NCBI GenBank assembly: GCA_021823555.1
Contig: JAKANW010000147.1
Span: 1-7,087 of the forward strand
Direction: 5' to 3'
Origin: Chloroflexota bacterium
GTDB taxonomy: Bacteria > Chloroflexota > Anaerolineae > Anaerolineales > Villigracilaceae
DNA length: 7,087 bases
A program made the translations under genes and the position numbers. Positions 1 through 5,900 of the stretch are shown one piece after another. The notes below the pieces were generated by a model. The model was not told where the DNA came from. It made no database searches and was given only the letters and a program-made list of their open reading frames with translations. Every line of letters starts with the position of its first letter. Position 1 is the first letter of the stretch.

Positions 1-96
1 TACGTCGCTTGGCACACATGCTTGCTCATGCCGTTGAAGATTTATTCGATCTGGCTGATGTCGTTTCTCGCAATGCCCATGTTGCGTTTTCGTGAA
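1..96. other. Unassigned left edge, possible chimeric end
   Basis: These bases lie past the stop codon of the DsbA-like gene. None of the three minus-strand frames gives the expected rest of a DsbA domain (the helical insertion and cis-Pro loop). On the plus strand, the frame starting at base 3 is open from the window edge to a TGA at 93-95. It reads as a helical-looking 30-residue tail (RRLAHMLAHAVEDLFDLADV, then a further 10 residues). This could be the C-terminus of an unknown gene running in from the left, or chance. I cannot assign it to a family. Confidence 0.3.
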
Positions 97-486
97 CTAC
101 TGATAATAGACCTTGCCGGTGGCTATATAGGTCGAGATGATCTTTGGCTCGGTATCCTGCCAGTAGCGGAGACAGTAGGGGCACTGGAAATCGGCGTATT
201 CAATGATTTTGACGGGTGCGTTCGGATCGCCCATGCTATTGCCTTTGGCCTGGGGATGGGAATTAACGATTGTGGTGGGGGCAAGGTTCGGGATCGGGGC
301 GTTTGGAGCCTCGGTGCTGATCGCGCTAAAGACCTGGCCGGTGACCGGTGCAAAGACCATCAGACCGCCGACGACGAGCGCCGCTACGCAGAGCAGGAGG
401 CCGCATCCGCCCCCGATAAGCCACCATAACCAGGTTGGCGATGACTTCTTTACTGTTGACGGCTGTTGCATTGGATCTTCAAGCAT
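97..486 (-). CDS. Membrane-anchored DsbA/DsbG-like thioredoxin-fold protein, truncated
   Basis: This encodes a predicted 129-residue protein. A charged, Pro-rich N-terminus (1-18) leads into one hydrophobic segment (about 19-48, WLWWLIGGGCGLLL onward), then a Pro/Ala/Thr-rich linker (49-80) and the start of a thioredoxin fold. GDPNAPVKIIEYADFQCPYC at 86-105 is the hallmark entry of DsbA-like disulfide oxidoreductases (Thioredoxin_4 type), with the redox pair Cys102/Cys105 in a CPYC motif. The family is known to oxidise or isomerise thiols outside the cytoplasm, and the anchor fits that location. The start at 486 is preferred over an in-frame ATG at 525 because an AAGGAGA ribosome site sits just upstream of it. 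The domain should run about 150 residues beyond the CPYC but stops 24 residues after it at a TAG. The product therefore lacks the helical domain and the cis-Pro loop and is probably not functional as read. Sequence error, pseudogenisation or a chimeric contig end are all possible. The family call is firm; intactness is not. Confidence 0.75.
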   Translation of the reverse strand: MLEDPMQQPSTVKKSSPTWLWWLIGGGCGLLLCVAALVVGGLMVFAPVTGQVFSAISTEAPNAPIPNLAPTTIVNSHPQAKGNSMGDPNAPVKIIEYADFQCPYCLRYWQDTEPKIISTYIATGKVYYQ

Positions 487-490
487 ACGG

Positions 491-497
491 TCTCCTT
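491..497 (-). promoter_or_regulatory. Ribosome binding site of the DsbA-like gene
   Basis: On the minus strand AAGGAGA lies 4 nt before the ATG at 486-484. It decides the start, since the longer in-frame ATG at 525 has no comparable site and would place this element inside the coding region. Confidence 0.65.
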
Positions 498-508
498 TTG
501 TTTGCTGT

Positions 509-537
509 ATTGTAGATGAAATCAACTGATTCTACAA
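509..537 (-). promoter_or_regulatory. Candidate sigma-70 promoter of the DsbA-like gene
   Basis: On the minus strand TTGTAG (537-532) and TACAAT (514-509) are separated by 17 bp. The -10 matches consensus at five of six positions and the -35 at three of six. Transcription would start near 502, giving a short leader that still contains the ribosome site. The spacer holds a small dyad (AATCA-GT-TGATT, 531-520) that could be an operator. Its presence in the 65-bp gap after the transporter gene suggests the DsbA-like gene can be transcribed independently. Confidence 0.45.
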
Positions 538-551
538 GCAATGGAAAATGC

Positions 552-1733
552 TCACGCAGTTGAGAGTGCGATCACGCGTTTACTGTAAATGAAGACGAGC
601 AGGACCAGCAGGTTGCCTATCAGGTCAACGAACAGGATATTCATCATTGCACGCGGGCCGGCAGCAGTGAAAGCCTGACCGATCAGCCACGGGACGATCA
701 TGTTCCCCAGGCCCCCGCCGACCAGGAACCAGCCGGTGACCGTCCCGGTCACGCGCATGGATTCACCTGCCAGCATGAGAATGGATGGGAAGACGGATGC
801 CATCGAGAGTCCCAGCCCGATGGCGCCGATCCACAACAGGGGAGCGGAGTTGCCCGCCAACAGGATCAGGCCCAGGCTGGCGAGACAGCCTGCCAGATCC
901 AGGAACAGGATCGAGCGGGGGCGGAGGCGGGTGGAAACCCAGACGCCGAGCAGCCGCCCAAGGGTGAACAATCCCCAGAATGCAGACGTCAGATAAGCGG
1001 CAGTGACCGCCGTGGCGAGGTCGAGGGAGGTGGCGTAAGTGTAGATCCAGTTACCGAAGCCCGTCTCAGCCCCGACGTAGAGAATGAACGCCATGACGAT
1101 GAGCGTGACCGGCGCGATTGGGATCGGTAATCGTTCCTGCCTGGCGGTATGCAGGTGCGCCGGTTCCGGCAGGAACCAAAACCAGAATGCCAGCGGCAGG
1201 ATTAAGAGCGCGATACTCCAGAAGACCCAGTAGATTTCATGTGTTATTGAAATGATCTGGGCCAGCAGGACAGGGGAGAGAAACGATCCCAGCCCAAAGA
1301 AGAAGTGCAGGCCGTTCATGTAGGGGCCAACCTTCTCGCCATGCACCCATTGCAGGAGGGTGTTGCAGCCCACGTCGAGGATGCCTTTGGCGAATCCCAG
1401 GCTGAACATGACCAGCAGCAAGACCCATAACGAGGCTGCCAACGGGATGATTCCCACGACTGCCATCATAACCAGCAGGGTGATGGCCATGAAGCGATGT
1501 CCGGGGAGCCTGTCGTAAGCCAGGCCGCCAGCCAACGAACCGAGCAGGTAGCCCAGCGCGCCGAAGACGAAGATCAGGCTGATCTGGTCGAGGCGGCTGG
1601 AGGTGTGATTCGCCAGGGTGGGCAGGCTCGGCCCTTCTGCGGCGGTGACCATGCCCAATGTGATGAAAGATAAATAATAAGCCGCTGTCAGCAACAGCGG
1701 AGGTACTGGTTTTGTATTGGTATGCGGGGCCAT
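552..1733 (-). CDS. MFS transporter, MFSD4/NaGLT1 (FucP-like) type
   Basis: This is a 393-residue integral membrane protein of the major facilitator superfamily, of usual length and apparently complete, with about 12 hydrophobic segments in two halves split by a hydrophilic loop (around LPEPAHLHTARQERLP, near residue 190-205). The loop between TM2 and TM3 carries a motif-A-like sequence, GGLAYDRLPGHR (69-80), with the expected Gly, Asp and Arg residues. The stretches GPYMNGLHFFFGLGSF and YVGAETGFGNWIYTYA, followed by FWGLFTLGRLLGV, resemble the MFSD4/sodium-dependent glucose transporter branch related to FucP, so a sugar or similar small solute moved by proton or sodium coupling is a reasonable guess. 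The substrate cannot be read from sequence. The gene lies downstream of a terminator and its own extended -10 promoter. The stop is 65 bp before the DsbA-like start, so read-through co-transcription is possible. MFS membership is secure; the subfamily is moderately secure. Confidence 0.88.
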   Translation of the reverse strand: MAPHTNTKPVPPLLLTAAYYLSFITLGMVTAAEGPSLPTLANHTSSRLDQISLIFVFGALGYLLGSLAGGLAYDRLPGHRFMAITLLVMMAVVGIIPLAASLWVLLLVMFSLGFAKGILDVGCNTLLQWVHGEKVGPYMNGLHFFFGLGSFLSPVLLAQIISITHEIYWVFWSIALLILPLAFWFWFLPEPAHLHTARQERLPIPIAPVTLIVMAFILYVGAETGFGNWIYTYATSLDLATAVTAAYLTSAFWGLFTLGRLLGVWVSTRLRPRSILFLDLAGCLASLGLILLAGNSAPLLWIGAIGLGLSMASVFPSILMLAGESMRVTGTVTGWFLVGGGLGNMIVPWLIGQAFTAAGPRAMMNILFVDLIGNLLVLLVFIYSKRVIALSTA

Positions 1734-1747
1734 ATTGAATAGGGCTG

Positions 1748-1756
1748 ATTATAGCA
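1748..1756 (-). promoter_or_regulatory. Extended -10 promoter element of the MFS gene
   Basis: The minus strand reads TGCTATAAT, a perfect -10 hexamer with the TGn extension. No good -35 is found, because the region where it would fall is the terminator hairpin of the upstream gene. The hexamer ends 14 nt before the ATG, so a start point 6-7 nt downstream would give a nearly leaderless mRNA. No Shine-Dalgarno sequence is visible in those 14 nt. Confidence 0.5.
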
Positions 1757-1758
1757 GG

Positions 1759-1784
1759 AGAGAAAATCCCGCCGGGAGGCGGGA
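1759..1784 (-). terminator. Rho-independent terminator after the 261-aa protein gene
   Basis: On the minus strand, TCCCGCC pairs perfectly with GGCGGGA across a TCCC loop (1784-1767), followed at once by TTTTCTCT. A GC-rich 7-bp stem with a U-rich tail is a standard intrinsic terminator. It begins 36 nt after the TAA at 1821-1823 and precedes the MFS promoter, so it insulates the two genes. Confidence 0.8.
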
Positions 1785-1820
1785 CTGAAGTATTGCAAGC
1801 CAATCTAAACTGTCTCTGGC

Positions 1821-2606
1821 TTAGTTGACTCTACTCGGATCCACCGATGGGGGAAACCAATCGGGGTTTAAGGCGGTAACCCAGGCGATCTCGTCCTGCC
1901 CATAGTCCGCGCCGCCGGGTTTGCGATGCACTGTCCCATGGACCAGCAGCCATTGCTCGAAATCGTTCTTCGGCGCGGGCATGGCCGCCGGGGCCGGAGG
2001 CTGGGGGGCATATAGTTGCTGGAGAAGGGTCTGCGAACCGAACTTCCAGGCCAGGATACTCTCGACGCGATGACCGAAATCATGAACCATTTCTCTTACA
2101 TCACGCTGGTAATTAAAGCCCATCATCACGAACCGTCGCGAGTTGAGTACGATGGCAGGTGCATTGCACCAGAATGCGTTTTTTCCGACCATGCGGCTTT
2201 CGTAAAAGCCGAAATATGGCCCGCCGAACATCCAGACTTCATCCACCTGTTTGCCCTGGATCGCATCCACGATATTGAAGTCCTGCAGGATGCGCTGGTA
2301 ATCAGCCATCATATAATTGCCATGCGCGTCACGGAAAGCGGCCTGGTCATTGTTCATGGCCTGCGTCCAGGTACTGTCGTCATATTGGCGGCCATCCAGC
2401 AAAAGCGGATATTTGGGCGCATCCAATTTGTTGGCTACCTGATAGATCACTATATCGCCGCTGGCCGTTCTCATCGTCGAAATATATTGCTCTACCAGAT
2501 CATCGGTGCCGGTCCATTCATTTGGGATCGTTGCCGGTCGAAAGTTGATCACCAGCACCTTGCGCAGCAGCACTGGTAATGGTTTGCGTCTGAAATTGTC
2601 TGGCAT
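1821..2606 (-). CDS. Conserved uncharacterised protein with an HDFGHRxE motif
   Basis: This predicted 261-residue protein has no hydrophobic signal peptide or membrane helix. It opens with a beta-strand-like VLVINFRPATIP (18-29). It then has an acidic DLVEQYI segment, DYQRILQDFNIVDAIQGKQV, the strongly conserved-looking DEVWMFGGPYFGFYESRMVG, and RRFVMMGFNYQRDVREMVHDFGHRVESIL. This order of motifs matches a family I recall from Chloroflexota and other environmental bacteria, annotated only as hypothetical. The H-D-F-G-H-R-x-E cluster, together with a later HGTVHRKPGG near residues 220-230, could form a metal or catalytic site, but that is inference. The C-terminus is short, and a Pro/Ala-rich stretch (QPPAPAAMPAPK) precedes the last conserved part. 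The ATG at 2606 has GGAGG four bases upstream, and a terminator follows the stop. It appears to be a single-gene unit, divergent from the macroglobulin gene. Coding status is secure; function is unknown. Confidence 0.8.
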   Translation of the reverse strand: MPDNFRRKPLPVLLRKVLVINFRPATIPNEWTGTDDLVEQYISTMRTASGDIVIYQVANKLDAPKYPLLLDGRQYDDSTWTQAMNNDQAAFRDAHGNYMMADYQRILQDFNIVDAIQGKQVDEVWMFGGPYFGFYESRMVGKNAFWCNAPAIVLNSRRFVMMGFNYQRDVREMVHDFGHRVESILAWKFGSQTLLQQLYAPQPPAPAAMPAPKNDFEQWLLVHGTVHRKPGGADYGQDEIAWVTALNPDWFPPSVDPSRVN

Positions 2607-2610
2607 AAGG

Positions 2611-2615
2611 CCTCC
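2611..2615 (-). promoter_or_regulatory. Ribosome binding site of the 261-aa protein gene
   Basis: GGAGG on the minus strand lies four bases before the ATG at 2606-2604. The spacing is short but the core is perfect, which supports this start. Confidence 0.65.
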
Positions 2616-2661
2616 GGGTTCAATAACGAGATGAGAAGAAGGTTACAGACCAACTTGGATG

Positions 2662-2670
2662 ATTCTAGCA
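2662..2670 (-). promoter_or_regulatory. Candidate extended -10 promoter for the 261-aa protein gene
   Basis: The minus strand reads TGCTAGAAT, an extended -10 with one mismatch in the hexamer, very like the TGCTATAAT before the MFS gene. The expected -35 position is poor and overlaps the edge of the 2683-2702 dyad. Transcription would start near 2655, leaving a leader of about 50 nt. Confidence 0.4.
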
Positions 2671-2682
2671 CTTTTATTGCAG

Positions 2683-2702
2683 TTGGAAATGGAACTTTCC
2701 AA
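2683..2702. repeat. Perfect 7-bp inverted repeat with 6-bp spacer
   Basis: TTGGAAA (2683-2689) and TTTCCAA (2696-2702) are exact reverse complements around TGGAAC. The dyad sits just upstream of the minus-strand extended -10, where an operator or activator site would lie. The left arm can alternatively pair with a second TTTCCAA at 2841-2847. Confidence 0.5.
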
Positions 2703-2780
2703 ATGCAAACAGCGTCGAAAACTGACGAACAGGAACGCTTATTGATTTGGATGTGTTTCAAACAAGTTGAGGGCAACGTT

Positions 2781-2829
2781 CCGAAGGTTGAACTTGAGCC
2801 GATTTTGGCCTTTTACAACCAACCTTCGG
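2781..2829. repeat. Perfect 10-bp inverted repeat with 29-bp spacer
   Basis: CCGAAGGTTG (2781-2790) and CAACCTTCGG (2820-2829) are exact reverse complements. The flanks are partly complementary too (AACGTT on the left, GACGGTT on the right). There is no T-run directly after the right arm, so it is not an obvious terminator. It resembles intergenic palindromic repeat units and lies inside the larger 2683-2847 inverted structure. Confidence 0.5.
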
Positions 2830-2877
2830 GACGGTTCCAATTTCCAATGATTTTGCGTAATTTTGTCAGATGCCTGC

Positions 2878-2906
2878 TTGACGTTTCAAACTTATAAAGG
2901 CATACT
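2878..2906 (+). promoter_or_regulatory. Candidate sigma-70 promoter of the macroglobulin gene
   Basis: TTGACG (2878-2883, five of six) and CATACT (2901-2906, four of six) are spaced by 17 bp. Transcription would start near 2912-2914, about 33 bases before the ATG, leaving the ribosome site in the leader. If that start is right, the ATG of the short leader ORF at 2911 would fall at or just outside the transcript. Confidence 0.45.
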
Positions 2907-2910
2907 CACC

Positions 2911-2946
2911 ATGATATCCCAAACACCATCGGGAGGATCGCTCTGA
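2911..2946 (+). CDS. Possible 11-codon leader ORF overlapping the next start
   Basis: ATG at 2911 opens an 11-residue frame (MISQTPSGGSL) whose TGA (2944-2946) overlaps the macroglobulin ATG in a TGATG arrangement. That arrangement is typical of translational coupling. A weak AAAGG lies ten bases upstream of the leader ATG. The ribosome site of the main gene is inside this frame. It may be chance: the peptide is tiny and the candidate promoter may start transcription at or after its ATG. Confidence 0.2.
   Translation: MISQTPSGGSL
2931..2936 (+). promoter_or_regulatory. Ribosome binding site of the macroglobulin gene
   Basis: GGGAGG lies nine bases before the ATG at 2946. This ATG also begins a good lipoprotein signal peptide, so start and site support each other. 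Confidence 0.7.
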
Positions 2947-5900
2947 TGAAAACATTCCTGCGTATTGCGATGATCTTTGCAGCGTTGACGTTGCTGCCCA
3001 GCTGCGGCCCTGCTTCCGTGCAAACGGCGACACCTGAACCGCTGGTCGTTCAGCCTGAACAGGGATTGGCTCCCCAAGCGGTGCAGCAATCGCCCCTGGT
3101 GGGGGAACGGCTGGACCTTTCGCCCGTGATCGTGATCAAATTTGACCGGGAGATGGACCGCCGGAAAACGGGAGCAGCCTGGAGCCTGTTGGATGCGGGC
3201 GGAAAGTCTGTGGCAGGAGATGTCAGTTGGCAGGATGGATTCACTTTTCAATTCAAACCCAAGGATAAGCTAAAAGCTGAATCGAATTATACAGGCGTCT
3301 TTACAACGGCTGCGGCCGCGCTGGATGGGACTGCGCCGTCTGATGAATTGCGCTTCCCTTACCGGACCGTGGACCTGCTCCTGGTTGGACAGGTTTTCCC
3401 GGCTGACGGCGCACAGCTGGTTGCCACCGATTCGACCGTCACGGTCATTTTCAACAAACCGGTGGTGCCGCTGACGATCCAGGAAGACCAGTCGGGCCTG
3501 CCTCAGCCACTGGAAATTTCCCCTGATGTAGCCGGACAGGGACAATGGATCAATTCGTCGGTGTATGTCTTCCAGCCGGAGACGCGCCTGGCGAGCGGCA
3601 CTACCTATCACGTGCAGGTCAAACCCAACCTGGTGGATGCGGCCGGGATCGGTTTGAAAGAGGGGTATTCCTGGTCGTTCGAAACGGAGGCGCCTCAGGT
3701 TTTGCATTATTCATTAGTCAATGGGGAGGACAATCCGAAGACCCAGGTGGCTAATGTCTTATTGGACCAGACTTTTAGCATCATGTTCAGCCAACCGATG
3801 AACCAGGATAGCGTAGCGGCGGCGCTTTCCATGCTGAACCGCGAAACCAAAAAGACGGTGCCTCTCCAGTTGAAATGGAGCAAGGATGGAACCGGCCTGA
3901 CCCTGAAACCCAGCCAGAACCTGGTCATCGCCAGCTTTTACGATCTGACCTTGGCCAGCTCCGCACAGGCCGCAGATGGCGGGACCTTGCAGGAAGGGCT
4001 GACGCTAAAGCTTTCCACCGTGCCTCTGCCGGGCATCAAAGCGGTCTCGCCCGCGCCCGACTCCACGCAGAAATCATTTGATTCATGGATGACCATTACT
4101 TTCGATTCGCCCATGAAGTTATCCAGTATGCAGGGCAAGGTGCAGATCACGCCCAAACCGGCCCAGGTCACTTCCTACTACAGCGACTATAGCAACCAGT
4201 TGACGTTTTATGGCCTGGAGCCTTCCACTGACTATGTGGTGCGCATCCTGCCGGGCATGACGGATATCTACGGCAACCCGATCAGGGATGAATATTCCTT
4301 CAGCTTCAAGACCGCGCCGCGCGATCCCACTGCACAGATGCTGCTTCCGTATTCCCCATTGATCTATCGCCAGCAGGGCGCGCATGAAATGTACTTCCAG
4401 TACACCAATGTAAGCAATTTGAATATTTCGGTTTACTCCCTGACCTTTGACCAGTTCTCCCAGATCATCGCCGGGGACCAGCCGGCTGAAGCTTTCAACC
4501 TGGCGGACCAATCCGCGGTTATGTCGTGGACACCGGATAGGCCATCCGCAGAGAATGAATTCAGGCGCGTCAAAATTGACCTGGATGGGCAGGGAAAACT
4601 CCAGCCTGGTTATTACCTGGTCGGCCTGAAAGCGCAGCCGTTCGATTACTCCACGCATTTCCTGCAGGCGGCGGTCTTCATGGTGGCCACCGATAACATC
4701 ACGCTCAAAACAACCGATTCCGAGGCGCTGGCCTGGGTGGTGGACTTGGAAACCGGCAAGCCTGTGCCGGGCGCTCAAGTCACGATCTATAACCGGACGA
4801 TGGTGGAGTTGGGGACAGCTCAAACCGACGAGGGTGGCCTGGTCTATTTCAGCGGAAAGTCTGAACCAGTCTATGCCCGCGTGGATGCAACAGGCCAGAC
4901 AGCGTTTATCTCACAAGACTGGGGCAGCGGAATGTCATACGGGGAATTCGGCGCATGGAGTGGATACTACGGCTCCACTTCCGGACCCTTTGCCTATCTC
5001 TACACCGACCGGCCTGTGTACCGACCCGGGCAGGAAGTGCAGATCAAGGGCATCCTGCGCCAGAACGATGACCTGCATTACAGCCTGCCGAACAAGTCCT
5101 TTATATATGTCACCATCACCAACCTGGACGAGCAGGTTTCCCAGGAGGTGTGGAAGGTGTCAGGCGCGGGTACGTTCAATGGCGCCTTCAAGTTGAGCGC
5201 TGACGCGCCGGTTGGCACGTACGATATTGCCGTTGGTTATAGCCCCAAGGATATTTTCGCTGACCTGTCGTTCCGGGTGGCCGAGTATCGCAAACCGGAA
5301 TTTACCGTCACGGCCGGGGCAGACGCGGCCAATGTACTGGTGGGCGATCAGATACCCTTCAAGGTGGATGCGGCTTATTACTCGGGCGGCAATGTGGTCG
5401 GCGCGGATGTATCGTGGTTTACAGAAGCCTCGGCCTACGAGTTCACCCCTTCGAGCAAGTATTCCGGGTTCAGTTTCACCGATTATGGCCTGAACTGGTA
5501 TGCCGCCAATGCCAGCCAGCCCACCGCCGGGACGTTGAACGAAGGCAGCGGCGTCACCGATGAGCAGGGACATTTTGCAGTCACCCAGCCTGCCAGCCTC
5601 GGCAAGGATAATCTCAGCCGCCGCGTCACGTTCAATGTCAATGTGACCGATGTGGCCGGCAGCCTGGTCAGCGGCAGCGGCAGCGTGGTGGTGCACCAGA
5701 GCCTGGCTTACGCGGGCATCCGTCCGGTGGATTATCTGGGCACGGCGGGGAAGCCGCAGTTGTTCGAAGTGACTGCGCTGGACTGGAACTCGAATCCGCT
5801 GCCGGGGCAGACGGTCAGCGTGGCGTTTTACAAGGAGGAATGGTTCAGCGTCCAGAAGCAGGACGCGAACGGGCAGTTGACGTGGGAAACTTCGGTGAAG

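Larger units (their letters stand above)
2683..2847. repeat. 165-bp segment bounded by imperfect terminal inverted repeats
   Basis: The left end TTGGAAATGGAAC (2683-2695) is the reverse complement of GTTCCAATTTCCAA (2834-2847) except for one extra base (2840). Nested inside are the arms at 2781-2790 and 2820-2829. Inverted ends on a short, non-coding, AT-richer intergenic segment are what a MITE or REP-like element would show. I see no clear target-site duplication, and a single copy in the window cannot prove mobility. Confidence 0.35.
2607..2945. other. Divergent intergenic region
   Basis: This 339-bp gap separates the minus-strand 261-aa protein gene from the plus-strand macroglobulin gene. 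It is visibly richer in A and T than the flanking genes. It holds candidate promoters in both directions, nested inverted repeats between 2683 and 2847, ribosome sites at each end and a short leader ORF near the right end. A plus-strand open frame of 88 codons crosses it (2631-2897), but it has no ribosome site, its composition is unlike protein and it spans the repeats, so I do not regard it as a gene. Confidence 0.7.

Noticed and set aside
22..429. Plus-strand open frame opposite the DsbA-like gene
   Set aside because: The minus strand encodes a clear anchor and CPYC thioredoxin motif. The plus-strand translation has no family features and no ribosome site.
2781..2829. Inverted repeat as a CRISPR unit or terminator
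   Set aside because: There is only one pair, with no regularly spaced direct repeats and no T-run following either arm.
2631..2897. 88-codon plus-strand frame in the intergenic region
   Set aside because: It has no Shine-Dalgarno, spans the inverted repeats, contains both candidate promoters and shows no recognisable motif.
4119..4823. Long minus-strand frames opposite the macroglobulin gene (also 5160-6032 and 6474-7085)
   Set aside because: They are Arg/His/Gly-rich antisense shadows of a well-supported coding frame. The last one also continues across the dioxygenase fragment, as a shadow would.
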